Shown: positions 13,116 through 25,774 of the stretch, piece by piece
Layout of the letters: every line of letters begins with the position of its first letter
Position numbering within the stretch: the stretch's first letter is position 1
Origin: Colletotrichum lupini
Taxonomy: Eukaryota > Ascomycota > Sordariomycetes > Glomerellales > Glomerellaceae
Reading direction: 5' to 3'
Length of the DNA: 64,000 bases
Assembly: GCF_023278565.1 (NCBI RefSeq)
Contig: NC_064679.1
Span: forward strand, 3,038,001-3,102,000
Position numbers and translations under genes: made by a program
The notes under the pieces: generated by a model
Database searches by the model: none
What the model was told of the DNA's origin: nothing
What the model saw: only the letters and a program-made list of their open reading frames with translations

Positions 13116-16058
13116 TTAAAAGTCGTCAAAGTCGTCTTCCCACCCAAGTCGTGCGTAAATCGACTTTGGTTTCTCTTCCTCTGGTGGTGGAGGCGGCGCA
13201 AGTGATGATCTGCGCATCGGAGTTGCCGCCACCTCGTCTCCCAGCACGTCCACCGTCCGTTGTTTACATGGTGTAGCCGGCAGGCCAATGTCTGGCGATG
13301 GTGACCGCATAGGCTCAAATCTCGACCTGATCACACTTCCCGGCACGCTTGGATGCTGAGCTCTCGCAGGCTTCCTTGCCATCAAGGGCGACGAAGGCGG
13401 AATTCCGGCCTCGTGCCCTCCACGCTTGATAGGTGTGGCCTGTATAGCAGATGATGGAGTACTGCCTATTATATCGATATGGCCCCTCCGTGGTCCCGTA
13501 GAGGGAACTCTCGATGCGCTGGATGGCGGAATACTCGACATCGGGATGAACAAATTATTTGCGCCCTGTGACTCTGTGCTCAAGGCATCGCGGAATCGAT
13601 GTGTAGCAGGTGTGACCTTGACCTGTACCGATTCAAATAGTGGATGTCGAGTCGGCGGTTTCTTAGACTCTGCGCCAGGGATTAGCACATTACCTCCAAA
13701 AACTTGAGGTATAAAACTTACTCTTAATCGAAGAAAGGCCCCCGGAAACCCGCTTCGCTGCATCCTCAACGATGGCCTTGCCCGCTAGGTCACGATTAGG
13801 TTTCCGAATGGCGGTGATGGCATCCTTCAACTCGGCTTCCACCAGAGCCTTCTTCTGTGCCTTGACGTCTTGGACCTTGACGTCATCCAGGGCCGTCATG
13901 CTTTGACTCCTGGAAAGTAGACCCGTCCGGTCCCTAGGCGAATTGCGATCGAGCTCGCTGTTTTCACGCTTGAAGCCGGGAATATTGGCCGAGGTTGCAG
14001 ATCTCAACAACGCAATGGCGTTGCCGGGACCTCTGGAAATACTGCGCCGCGACTGCTCCTTGAATAAGGCCTTTTCTATGTTGTTCTTCGACGAAGGCTT
14101 GACAGGACGCTTCGCAGCAGCTCCGGGCTTCGTGCTGGGCTTAGTCGAAGAAGGCTTGGCTTTGGGCATTGGCGGAGCAATGATGACGGGTCCTCCAAGT
14201 TTACGGTTGATAGAATCGCAGATCTCAGGCAACCGAGCAGCGAAGCTAGTGATGTCAGCTAAGCAAGCCTATGTGATGAGTGCAAACTTACAAAGGCATA
14301 ATGATGTCAGTACAGAAGTCCTTTAGGGGGTCTGCAGACGCCCGCAACGCTGGATCCCCGGCGTTCGCCGCAGTGACTTGAGAACCCTCTAAGAGTCTCA
14401 ACTCATCAGAAGCAGTGGACTGCCAAATGGTGAGCCGATCAGCGTGAACGTCTACCAAGACGGGGAAGTTGTGTTTGCTGCGTTTCTTCGGCTGTACTTC
14501 TGCTGCCTTCTCGCCATCCCCCTCGCCTGACAGACCAGGTAGTTGGCTTTCTCCCTCTGCCTCGGCTGTGCGCAGAGGCTCCAGGGCCAGGATTTCCAAA
14601 ATCAATATCATTTGTAATTGCGTCTCGCGGGTCCTCAGCAGGGAAACATGGGACTTGATCTGTGCCGGTGTGACGGCCATGTCCTCGTCGCTGATTTCCG
14701 GCTTGTTCGAGCTCCACCAGGCGCGCACATGCTCGTCTTCACCAGAGTACATGCCGTCCTTGCCCAACTTTATTTTCTTGGTCTTCCTTCGCTTCAACTT
14801 GCTACCTTCGTCGGAACTATCAATGTGTGTCTTCATTTTCGAAATTAGATCCGGTATCGCTTCGCGGTACTTTTTGTCGATTTGGACTGTTGTCATGACA
14901 AGACTCTTCAGAAACTCTATGAGGTCATTCATATCCATCGTGCCGTCGCAATCGAGATGGAACGCGGCGCGGGCTCGAGATAGCGGTCCCTTTGCAAAGT
15001 ACGCAAGAGATCCCTGTATCTCCATGTCAGCTGAAGCTTCTTTACCGCCGGGCAGGGCAGAATGATAAACCAACCATTGACTTGTAAAGTGCCTCGGTAT
15101 ATTGTGTCCTGATGGTGTCCATGATGTCGCCAGCAGTCTGCTGGGTAGTAGGCTCGGGAACGGGCTGTGGTGTCGGTTCGACTGCGTCCAGATGTGTTTG
15201 AATCCACTCGGTAGGCTCAGGCTTCGGTTCTACCGTCTGGGCCAGTCCGCTTGGCGTTTGCGGTCGTGAGAAGTCGTCGTCAGACCTCGTCCGCTTCTCC
15301 GCTCTTGTCTCGTCGAATGTTGACACCGATTGCGAGCGGCCTCTCTTCCTCACAATAGACTGCTGCAGCGCCTCAATCGCCAGTCTCTTCTCCTTGTGTC
15401 CTCTGTGCAAAGCGGGCGTTGTCAATGGCATGGTCTGGCCTTGCTTAGACTCCCTTGCTTCTTCTGCAAGCCGCATGCGTGCGACATGCTTCCCGACCAC
15501 CGTTGCCTTCTCGGACAAGGCCAGTAGGTCCACCCAAGGTCCTAGTTTACAGACGGTATAGAGGTTGGTTCCAAAGGCTGTAGCACGTTCGAGCGCGTAG
15601 ATTGACTTGGAAGCTTCGTTGCGCGCAAGGAGCAGGCTCGGCCTCTCGGCGACCCGATCTTCCAGGTCAAGGATCTTGACTAGGGACTCGTAAAGGCGGC
15701 TAGAAGGAAGATCGCCGTGGGGTGAAAAGAGGTCGAGGCTCGACAGCGGGAGGTCTTCTCGGGGGATCAGCATGAGCGGCTGCAGCGTGCATGGCTTCGT
15801 GACTGTGCTCGTGGGATGCACCTAGGTAACGCGTCAGCTATTGAAGGACATTGCCTGGCGCGCTGAGGGACCTACCTTGAGAACAATCGCAGCCTTCAGC
15901 AAGTCCTCCATGGCATGGGAGATGCTGCGCTTCCTCTGCGCCGTCGTAGGCGGCGGCAATTCATGTTTGGAGTTCAGAGATCCATCAGAGCTTGGCGTAA
16001 GGATTCCCGATCTTTGACGCGACGCGTCTGAGGGCGGGAACAGCCTGGAGGAAGACAT
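13116..16058 (-). CDS. SLD3: Sld3-like DNA replication initiation regulator
   Basis: CDK-regulated factor that recruits Cdc45 to the loaded Mcm2-7 helicase (family knowledge). Read from ATG 16058 with exons 15876-16058, 15075-15821, 14292-15013, 13722-14245 and 13116-13669, giving 909 residues. The central region, about 310-560, fits the Sld3 Cdc45-binding domain: a helix with YREAIPDLISKMK, then RAWW and SLLRTRETQLQMILILEILAL. The flanks are low complexity and rich in SP and TP pairs, plausible CDK sites, consistent with the Sld3-Dpb11 switch. The C-terminus ends YARLGWEDDFDDF. The start was chosen as the first ATG in frame; the frame is open upstream to about 16115 but with no ATG. Introns 14246-14291 (46 nt) and 13670-13721 are near the fungal minimum. 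ACGCGT hexamers lie in the promoter, exon 1 and intron 1. Confidence 0.85.
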
Positions 16059-16263
16059 AGATTCATAGGGAGAGGAAGCGGTGAATCGAACTTGAAAATA
16101 CAGACTGGTCCTCAAGAAACATGAATTTCAAGTCCAGTGCCTATCCCACGTACAAATAACGGGTGGAGGGGTGAGTAAAATTGCGGGCGACACTTTAAGT
16201 GACATGGGTTGAGCGACGGAGCGCGACAAAGTGATTTGGAGCTCGGAATGATCGAATGGCGTC

Positions 16264-16269
16264 ACGCGT
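16264..16269. promoter_or_regulatory. ACGCGT (MCB-type, MBF-binding) hexamer upstream of SLD3
   Basis: A perfect ACGCGT lies 206 bp upstream of the proposed SLD3 start. In yeasts this palindrome binds MBF and drives G1/S replication genes. Two more copies lie at 16022-16027 (exon 1) and 15829-15834 (intron 1). Function here is inferred. Confidence 0.45.
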
Positions 16270-17089
16270 CAGTGATTTAGCGCACCGTCCAGCGTGTTGT
16301 GGTGGCCCAGAGGCCCGGGCCCGGGGTGCTTCGGAGGTTCCACTTTATCTTCAACGTCAACGGGAGCCCTAACCTCCGGCGCCATTGGCAGGCTCCGGGT
16401 CGACTTCACGGAGATGGGGCTCCTTTGGTAGGTATCAGTCAAGCTCATTCTTTTGTAGTAGTTTATCTTGGTGCTATGATACTATAGCATATGAATTGGA
16501 TTCTAAAGTGTTTGACGCAGGCAGTATTCGAACCGGCCTTCTCGTTGCGCGTAGGTTTATGTTTCGTTTAAATAGCTTCATAATAATCACCAAGCACTTC
16601 GATGAGACCAAACTGCCCCATTCAGTTACTCTCAAAGTTCTAATTCAGCGCATGTATATAAATCAACGTGCCTATTGTGGCTTTGGTCATAAGGGGGTGT
16701 CGTCTCCACAACGGCCATCGCTCTCAAGTGCTGTCTAGCGACTGAAATTTACTTCTCTTGGGTCCCGGTTACTTCAAGCCGGTTGATTCTTGATTAAGCC
16801 CCAAGAACATTCTGGCATTCATTGAAACCCTGAATCGCCCTGCTCATCGACCTTGAATCTGCATGGCGGACTTTTCAGTCGGAATAGCCATATCGAAAAG
16901 TCTTGAGGCAACGGACCTTTTTCTGAAAACGCCATGCTTCAGAGGCATATTCATCATATTTCGTTAACATCGCCTAGTTGAACACGAAGTGATCTGCAGA
17001 TAGGAAACACTTGACGCAGACCAGCCTCAGCTATGATTCCCAAAGAGAACTCAGCACTTCTGAAGTTCTGCCTGATAACCCAAGTCTGA

Positions 17090-17170
17090 CTGATTTGGCC
17101 TCGCTTGGCCCGCCCCCAGATTGGCCTCATTCAAATTGGCCTCGTTCGAGTCCCCAGAAATTTGGCCTCA
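17090..17170 (+). repeat. Cluster of TTGGCCTC motifs
   Basis: About 80 bp contains the word TTGGCCTC four times (beginning near 17,094, 17,122, 17,138 and 17,162), with related TTGGCC between. Just downstream lie a TATAAA box (about 17,215) and a CT-rich stretch, so this could be a promoter element of a lost or very small gene. A 33-codon frame starts at 17,289. Confidence 0.4.
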
Positions 17171-17288
17171 TCAGCGCCGCAGCCTTCACCCATGGCTAAA
17201 ACCTTTCATCCATCTATAAAATTCCCACATCTTTCCTTTCAATTGTATATTTCTTCTTTTCTTCTCCAGCTCTCTTAGCCACAAGGCT

Positions 17289-17390
17289 ATGATCAAGTGT
17301 AGTATCTGTTCTTCCCAGTCTAACCAGCTGGGCAAGCATCCCCACGGGGATCGCGAGCCTGTTTTTCGACGGTTGACACAATTTTTATAA
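17289..17390 (+). CDS. Possible 33-residue small ORF downstream of promoter-like sequence
   Basis: An ATG follows a TATAAA box (about 75 bp upstream) and a pyrimidine-rich stretch in the order expected of a fungal promoter. The frame has 33 codons with a CSIC motif and a later H-P-H, ending TAA. It could be a true small protein, the first exon of a larger lost gene, or chance. Confidence 0.15.
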   Translation: MIKCSICSSQSNQLGKHPHGDREPVFRRLTQFL

Positions 17391-17603
17391 TCTCGGGAAG
17401 ACGAGCCTCTGTGTCTTCTCACTCTCCTGAGGCTTGCGGCGTTGCTCGCTCTTCTTTCTCGCGGCGCTACGTTTCGGCGTGGCTCTCCGCGGGAAAGGAG
17501 GCATGGGTTTCATCGAGGGAGAGAGGTTACACATGTCGGCTTCTCACCGTGTCCCTGGTATTACACTGCCTCCAGGCGACGCGAAAGAAATATTGATTCT
17601 GTC

Positions 17604-18235
17604 TTATTTCTTCCCTTGTTCCAACTTCCTCATTGCGGATATCTCTGGATTGTCCAGAGGCGCGAAGAGGATATCAACACACGATGTTAAGACCGCTGCC
17701 TTATGGTTCATGTCTAGCTTGAAGCCGTCGATCATATGGCGCTCACAGTAGTCATAGCAAATCTTAGTCATTACTCCAGTAGAACCGATGCCGACCAACA
17801 AGTTACTCCTAGTATCCAACCCCAATAAACATCACTCACGGCAAAGTTTCCGCCCCTCGTCGTCTATAGAAGTAAATCCATCCAAGCAAACATGAGTTGA
17901 ACTCAACAAGAAAGGACTGCTACCTTAATTCATCCGTTCCTCGGCCGAGTCTCGCTGATATAGATTTATCTCCGCATACCCATAGACAACTTGCCTGGTT
18001 CCACTCCGCATAGGTCCATCTTCAAACAAACTGCAATTAGGAGGCCAACATCTCCTACGTCCATGCTCATCACGAATGGAAACTAAAGGCGCGAATAGAA
18101 GAAGGAACTTGTTGAATGATCCGCTCAAGCGCCGAAACGCCCAGATCCTCCACTTACATGCTCCTCCAAACCCTCCGGCTCTGAATCAAGCTCTGCTTCC
18201 TCGGTATCAGAACAATCGGGGTCTCACGATCAAAC
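17604..18235 (-). pseudogene. Degenerate protein-coding relic, unknown family
   Basis: The minus strand carries protein-like segments that do not join into one frame. From the 5' side: an acidic stretch with DTEEAELDSEPEG (about 18,165-18,215), a shifted segment with VSALERIIQQVPSSIRAF (about 18,075-18,155), a further shifted segment with CWPPNCSLFEDGPMR (about 18,005-18,055), then a 3' segment with NLLVGIGSTGVMTKICYDY ending in TAA at 17,604. The only GT-AG gap before the last segment is 31 nt (17,809-17,839), too short for a normal intron. This pattern of shifted but coding-like frames suggests a decayed single-copy gene. I do not recognise the family. Confidence 0.4.
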
Positions 18236-20451
18236 ACCCACCTCTCTCAAGCCTCGGCGTTTGATTCTCAGAAAGCAGGCTGCTTCTTGGACCATCCTTT
18301 TCTTCAAACACTGAAACGGAGAGCAGAAGAGATGTCGAGTAAGAGGCAAAACATCCCACTCGCACCGCCTCCCGTCGGAAAGGTTCGAACAAGTGATGGG
18401 AGTTGTCTCACAGAGGAAGGGGACGAAGACCCAAAGCTGAACCGTGTGTAGATAGAGAAGAAAAAAAAGGAGCTCGGTTCTCTCTCTGCGCCCCCAGGAT
18501 GCGGAGGAGGGCCAAGAATAGGCAAAGAGACTGCCAAAACACCCGCTCAGACTTTGACACATGCACCAGCGGTAAATCACGAAGAGGAACCCACTTTCGG
18601 CCGGCATCTCGCTTCATAGAACGTTGGTCTCCCGGGCTCCCGTTGCCCGCCCGGCGACTTTGCCCCGTATGAAGAAGGGTGAGAGAGGGTTGAGAGAGAG
18701 AAAGAGTGTGTGTGGCGATGATGGTTTCTTCTGCCCTCAAGACTTACATGCTAATGCCAGTCTCTTTTGCGTGTTTGCCTTGCCTCCATAAGAGAATCGC
18801 CGCCATCTCTCATCCCTCATCCTAGCTTGAAGCTGAAGAGGATTGCTCGATGAACAGCCTTCCATATTCAAACACGCCTAGCTTATAGTTGCCTCGTTAT
18901 CGCGAACCTCGACAGGCTCGGTGAGGACATTTTCTTAAACAGAATCCAAAGAAAAGGGCAAAGCCCTCACAGGCATGCCACGAGTCGCTGGAAACCCTCC
19001 CTCCCAACTCTATAACAGCGCACGTCCAATACGCAAGCGCGCGGACTGCTGAGAGATGGAGAATCTTGTAGGCAGGGAGGAAAAAGATCAGCCCGATTTC
19101 TTCCTATTCGCACACACGTTAAAAGAGTTCTTTGCTATCCTTGTCGTGTTCCCCTTTTACCAAACTCAACTCAACTACACCCGCTCCCGTTCCCCATACT
19201 CTTCAGCATCCAAGTCATGGTAGACCTGGGGAGTGCCCTGTGTGTTTGCATATCCTAAGTCACACACATGCAGTCCCTCCCCCATGACGGGCTTTTGTTG
19301 TGACATGAAGCAACGTTTACTGGGCAGGCGGGGGTGGCTCTACGAAACGTCCAAAGGGGCCAAGTCCCCGATATAGCTTTGGACTGCAAACGAAACTCGG
19401 CTTTTTGCGTTCTTGTCTGCAAGATCTCACGATGCCAGCATAACCTTAAGCCACATAGGCGCGGGAGAGTTTATCTGGTTTCAACCTGCAAAGAAAGATA
19501 GTCCTCGGCTGAACAATTCTGGCATATATCCGAAGCCGGGCGTAACGCAAACAAACGACCTGATTCCCGGCAACATCACGACCCGAGTGGGTAGCAGAAG
19601 GGCATGTTGAACAGCTGACGGGATCCGACGTCACATCAATCATTCATCGTCCTTCCTTTCCGTGATCATACCATAAACTCACATGCAGCCATAGATGTTT
19701 TGCTGTCATCTACGCAAAGACTTCTTGCGCAATCCCAGATCATTGCCACGGATCGTTGGGACGATGTCAGAACCCTGGTGTGTGCGGCTGTGTGCCGCAG
19801 GATATGAAACAGCCCCCAGGGACTTGATTTCACGTCGAGACCTTCGTTTCGAACCGCTAGGTAACAGCTTTTGCCCTCTTTTCGTCCATTTCTTCTTCTT
19901 CTTCTTTTTTCAAACTTTTTTTCCTTCGATGGAGTCTGTCCGAAGTCAGACTGACAAAAAAAGCATCATGGACCCAGGATGATCCGGGCTTGTGGACGCC
20001 ATAGAGTGAGCAGTGCTCCCAAAAAAAGACTGTGCAACAAAGGTTTTTTTCAGATGACAATGGCTGGCTGGTTGAGGCGGAGTCTAAGCCATCCGTCATG
20101 CAGCCTTAAGCTTGTCGTATATCGTAGGTTCTTGTTTTGGATGAAGGTAAATCTAGCCAGAGGTCTCCCGGAGGCGTCTTACACCGTGGCATGGACAAGC
20201 ATGCTCTCACCCGTTTGGTAATCAGCCTATAGAAGGTAGTTCCTTATGGTTTCTGAAGCCCGATCATTGCGGGCGTCGTTGGGACAATGATATTGATCTT
20301 AATATACCCCCCGTGCATCGGACCACTGTAATCCGAATTAGAATTTCTCCAGTCTTGACAATAATTCAAAGGCCAGGAGCTGAAGCTCTTGATTGTGACC
20401 ATTAGCTTAATACAAGGTCAGTAGTCTAAGCTGAGCTCGTTTCCTACAGGC

Positions 20452-20592
20452 ATCAACCGGTACTTTGGCCTCACCGACTACTCTCCTCTGATCACCGATG
20501 GGCCTCAGAAAAAGCCAGACTCGACTCTGACATACGCTCGACAGCGATCCAGGGGTGAAGAATTCGCGGAGATCCGCGATGCCATATTCTAG
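20452..20592 (+). pseudogene. Short coding-like relic or isolated exon
   Basis: After a polypyrimidine/CAG acceptor-like sequence at 20,440-20,449 an open stretch of 46 codons reads INRYFGLTDYSPLITDG and continues to a TAG at 20,590; past that stop the same frame stays protein-like to about 20,698. No start codon or upstream exon was found. Family unknown. Confidence 0.22.
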
Positions 20593-23500
20593 TTGCCGTG
20601 CCAAGAAAAAGACGAAGCCTCATCTGGGGTCTTCAAGGAAGCGATTGGATTCTCGAGGATAATCCTGCTTGGGCAGTTACTTCATAGCCTCATCTGAAGA
20701 CTTGGCTAAAGTCTGCTCAAGGGCCATCTATGTATTCAGATCGAATTTTGGGTTTCTTCCGCATCGAGATGTTCGATGATTAAGCACAATCGACGAGGAA
20801 CCACATGTTGGCATCCGGCCTACATGAATTGGAAGGATCTTGCGTCTTCTCAACCCTTTACGTGTCGGCCGGGGTCTCAACGACCCGAAGGCACCCTCTT
20901 CTAAGACAGGACATCATCTGCAGCCGAGCACTGAGCAGCGGGATCACGTACAGTCTCTGCTTGTGTCGAGGGAAATACTTACACTCGAGACCACCGATGG
21001 AGGGCATGTGCCAGCATCCTCCTTGGAGACAAGCACACATAGCTGTTGACAGCGTGGCACCCGGAAACATACGGACGAAAGGCCAGCGAATAGAATTATT
21101 TAGCCCTTGTGTACGGACAGTCAGATGAGAACAATCTTACCGTCATGTTCGTTTGTGCTTATTATAACACACGATTGGCTTGCTGCGGTCTACATGGTCC
21201 TTGGCCTTCCAGTTGCATCGTTGTTCATCATCAGCAAAGAAGAGAGAGGCTTGATTAGCAACCGCCGTGATCATCCCTTTCCGAGTCAGCGACGGGCAAG
21301 ATGATTCATCGGCACAAGAGCACGAGGCATCCGTACTGCCAGACATTTTTGCCGAGTCAGACAAACTCTTGAGCCCAGATGCCTGCTGCAGAAGTGCGCC
21401 TGAGACATTACATCTCACATGTAGAACCCGCCCACGTTAGATCGGCTGCATCCCCGAGCGCCTACTCCCCCCAGCCCGCAGGACACGGGAGTTCTATCAG
21501 ATCCATATGAAAAGAGACATGGCTGGCATTCATTTTTGTTTGAGACAAGCTGCAACCAGGTCTCTCACCGGCGGTGAAGGACGTTGCAGGGCGGCAAGCA
21601 TTGACCAGTCGATCGCTGTGCGCATACTAGCTGGCTGAGCTTCCGGCCGTTGGAGGATGATAAAAGCACCGAGACGAAAATAGTATGTGCCGTTCAATTA
21701 TGTAAGTTGAATAGCTAGCCTTCGAGCGCTTGAGCACATATCATCGTGCGGTGACTTGGGAATGGCAACTGGCAGGCGTACTGTCACCGCTTGGAAGCAT
21801 CGTGGACCGAAGGCTGAAAGAGAACAGTCGTTCACTCTCCAAGGCACGTGGACAGATCGGAAACGCCGGATCTGCCGCCACGCCGGCGATGGCCTCGGGA
21901 CAATCATCGTCGACCACGCGGACGGCCCGTGATAATCGAACTCAAGAGAACAATCACAGAAAGGCGAGAGTCCGTGAGTTGCGCCGTTGCAAGTGCCGTT
22001 GCTGCACGTGCCTTTTGCGATCAATGAGACCCAGCCCGGGGGTTCGTATTCAAGATCGAGCCGTCGTCGAACACTGGAAAAAGAAGCGGTGAACAGCGAT
22101 GCGTGTTTCTAGACTCTATAGAGTTGAGACAGAGTTGCCCGTCAATGGCGTCGGCGACGGGAAGAATGGTTCGTCACCTCATCATCGTCTTTGATGGACG
22201 CGTTCGGTAGGTATTCCACGAGGCCTATGCTACAGGGATATCCTGGTTATTTCCCGAGCAGATCGTCTTAGAACTAACACGGCGCCGAAAATAGGGTTTG
22301 GGGGAGGTTTTGCTGAACCCACACGTGTTTCTCAATCGCGTTGTGAGCCCTGGCAGGAATAGACGATGATATCTGGATCCTCAATCATTTCCCTGCGTCA
22401 TGCAGATCTCAAAATGAGGCTCGATGGAATCTGAGCTTGACTAGAGAACGCATATCCGTAGATGCATTGCGCCTCCTGCAAGGCCTGTATTGCTGCAAGT
22501 CATTGTGTTGCGCCGGAAGAGGGGTCAAGAGGGTCACAGCGCTGGTCTAAACTGCAACACAGCAAACCGAAGCCTTTTAGAATCATCTATTATCCGCGGC
22601 CAAATTTTTGGTATCTCGGCACGCCCGGTCTTGTGTCGTCAAACTCGTGACGGGTCAGTAGCATTAGGCGCAGCGATCCGTCGGACAGTAAAACCAAGAT
22701 GTGTCCGGTCCCTTGCAGTAACTCTGCAGCATCTCCCCTTCCTAGCAGGGCCGGACCACGATGACGACCAGGTGAGGGGAGAACTAACGCAGGGAGAAAG
22801 CAAATAAGATGAAGTTAGAGACGACGACAACGAATCGCGCCCCGGTGAAAGAGCGGTGAATTGGTGTTCCTGCACACCATCATTGTTGGGTTATCCACCC
22901 TCCAAGCCGCAAAGTGGTCAGCCGATGGCCACAAAGTCCGCTAAAGACGGGCTCCAAGGCGCTGTTCCTGGTACCTGGCAGGTTCTGGAGCTGGTGCGGT
23001 TGTTGGTAGCCTAGTGCTGGTATCGAGTAGCGGGCCAGTTGTTAGTGCGGTTTGAAGATGGCGTCAAGAACTCCTCATATTGACGAGGATCAGTCGACAA
23101 ACTAACAGCCGCCGGCCTCCGAGTCTCCAAATCCTTCAGCCTATACGGCGTGGCTGTGGATCCGAAAGCTCCAGGTTCTGATGGTTCAAGGGTACTCCAT
23201 ACTCCAGCGCGGCGAGCGACCGCTACGGATCTTGGAACCCCACAGGGCAGAGGCTGATCAAGTCAAGCAGCGTCGATCCAAGCATGGATGAGGCCTGACG
23301 TGACGGTTTGCTGAGAGAGCTTCTCGGCCATTGATGGACGGTGGTTGGCGCTTGGCGCTTGGCTGATGAAAGACGTGGAAGAGGATAACAGCGCAACGGC
23401 CTTTTGTCTGCAGTGACAGTTGTCACGTATCCGTCTGGCGGCAGCCGACATGCCTGGGTTTGGCCTGGATAACCACCCAAAAGTCCATCATTCATATGCC

Positions 23501-25267
23501 TGGACCGTTGGGCCCTCGTGCGCAGTAGGCTGCCCTGGAAAACCGCAAGAGATATTCGGGCACCCTTTGGGCAGCATCGGCATGCCGCCCTCCAGCATCG
23601 TGGTCTCGACCAGTCTGTTTCCCTCGACATGAAAGCGCGGCTTGACATCATCCGTACCGATTTTCTCGGCATACTGGACATGGAGATTTCACAGGGCTCG
23701 GGCGGAAAAGGCTGGCATTCCATGTGTGACACACGGCGACTAAGAAGGCATAATGCCTGTTTCTTCACTAGCCTGCGCGTTCCTCGATCACTGCGAGAGT
23801 GTCCGGATGAAACCTGACAACGAAGAGGGGCGGTTTTTGATGGCGTTTGTGGTTTATCGATAAAAAGGCTGACGGGGTTGTTAACTACTTTGTCGCGGGA
23901 GGAGGGGTAGATTCCTTGGCTGGTGTGGGCGAGGTAACACCAGGCTCGAAGGAGGCCACTGACGTTGAATGTATTCGAAACTTGTTCTGATGGAGTCCAG
24001 ACTTGGCCTGGGTCGGGTTGAAAATATCCCGCTGTCAAACGAATGAACCACGCTGAAATCAGTTCGACCTGCAGAACTGGAACGTATCGTCGGGTTTGAC
24101 GGACTGCGATAACTCGGCGCGGAATAGGCCTCGGATTCGATGTCCCGCTGAACGCAGGAGGGGTAGAAAATGCCACTAGAAGCTCCTCCAATCCTGCAGT
24201 CATCAGGATGCGGTCTTAGCGAACTGAGGGCCATCAACGGCGGCAACTGCGTGACGCGCGCTAGGTAAGCGGTGAAGTTCAAGCTGAAGTATAAGCGGCA
24301 TGGCCCGCGAACACCAGGAGCGCTAGACTTTGCATAGTTTCGGCCGAAGGTCCCAAGATACAATTAGTCTTGTTCCAGCAATGACCTTGACTGCCTGACG
24401 ATCATAGCTCAGTGCCATTCACCGTACCCAACGGGTCTGCTTTTGACGGGTTTGTAACGCTCCTCTTGGTAAAGGACATCGGAGCGCCACCTCAAGAGCC
24501 CCAGGGCTCAAGGTGCAAGTAGGTATCCGTTGAATCGTTGCATCAGCGTCGACACCACCCTGTTGCCGCCGGGCGGCTCGAATTGGAGAGGATAGGAATG
24601 ACTACCTACCCATCACACTGGTGACTTATCTGCTAGTGTGGCGTTTGCGGGGCACTTTGCATGCGACGCACCTCTCTACCCCATTCAGAGTGGTGGCTTC
24701 TCTCCTGACAGTGCATGGCTTGATGAATATCATCACCTGGCCCTCCATCTTCAGTTGTATGTGTGTGTGCTAATGTATGATAGTCCGGTGTCAAAGAGTG
24801 GGCTTGTTTCTCCCGGGCTCGTCAACATCGCGAGCGCCCACTTATCGCTAGGGGGACGTCGAGAGAAGGAACAGACGAAGAAGAAAAAACCGCAACGCCA
24901 ACGGCCAACGGCGCAAAGTCAGCCAATCCCTCTACTCCATCCAACCTGCGGGAGGACGCAGTGGAGACGGATCATGGTCATGGCCTCGAGGTCTGTGTGC
25001 CAGTCAGTGCGGGCTGCGTCTCGGTATGCAAGGTACCAGGGGTAAAGAGGGTGGGAAATGGTAAGAATATTCGGATACAAGTGTGCTGAGTGCAATAGCC
25101 CAAGAGACAAGACTGGTGTGATGAGACAATGAGAAATCATCGGTGAGGATGGAGAAGAAGAAAGCGTTGTAGAGACCTGGCCAAGAATGATGCACTTTGA
25201 TCTGTGAGCGCCTCTGCCGCCCAGCACCATCCTCTGGTGTCTCGGACAGGAACGGCTTTAGCTCTGG

Positions 25268-25774
25268 CTATGTATCCGCGAGATACGCGATCGCTAGAAT
25301 CTTCGTAAAGCTGAGGATTGAAAAAAATAAAATAAAAGCGCGCCTTTCACCTGTCTTGAAATCCATTAAAGCGGTAAACGAGGTTGTTCCTGGGCTCCCT
25401 TGCTTGCTTGTCCTTCGTACAGCAGGATCCTGGTGATCAAAGACGGATCGGCCCTGGTCCGTCTCGACTCTCGAACAGCTCAAGACAAACAAGCTAGCTC
25501 CATCTGGATCATTGTCGTTTTCCTGAACGGAAAATACTCCGAGTCTCAACGGGTAGCCTCCGAGGACTGTGTCGTATTTTCTTCCACGCTGCTTGACGTC
25601 TTCAGGCTCTTGTACATTTGGAAGCGTGGAAATGATTGCAGACTGTATGTCCTGTTGATGGAGGTATCGCAGAAACCGGCTTGGATGTTTGCCGCCAAGT
25701 GCGACGTCCAATATCAGACCAGAAATGAGCCCTGTCGCCGAAGTTCTGGCCCATTGAGGCAGGCTCTGTCACTG
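25268..25774 (-). pseudogene. Open coding-like stretch without a start, unknown family
   Basis: About 170 codons are open on the minus strand from near 25,774 to the TAG at 25,268. Composition is protein-like (ISGLILDVALGGKHPSRF, later GGYPLRLGVFSV and DGASLFVLSC) and no ATG begins it; a TGA lies just upstream in frame. It may be the last exon of a broken gene. A competing plus-strand frame (25,400-25,813) was judged less coding-like by codon endings. Confidence 0.28.

Noticed and set aside
16058..16115. Longer N-terminus for SLD3
   Set aside because: The frame is open upstream but begins at a TTG; the first ATG in frame is at 16,058.
16505..16535. TTCGAACC-like box resembling a tRNA B box
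   Set aside because: On the minus strand GGTTCGAAT is present, but the flanking bases do not form a T-arm stem and no A box or acceptor pairing was found.
23223..24203. 326-codon open frame on the minus strand
   Set aside because: No consistent codon bias, no recognisable motif, many Cys/Trp/Arg in clusters; reads like antisense or non-coding sequence.
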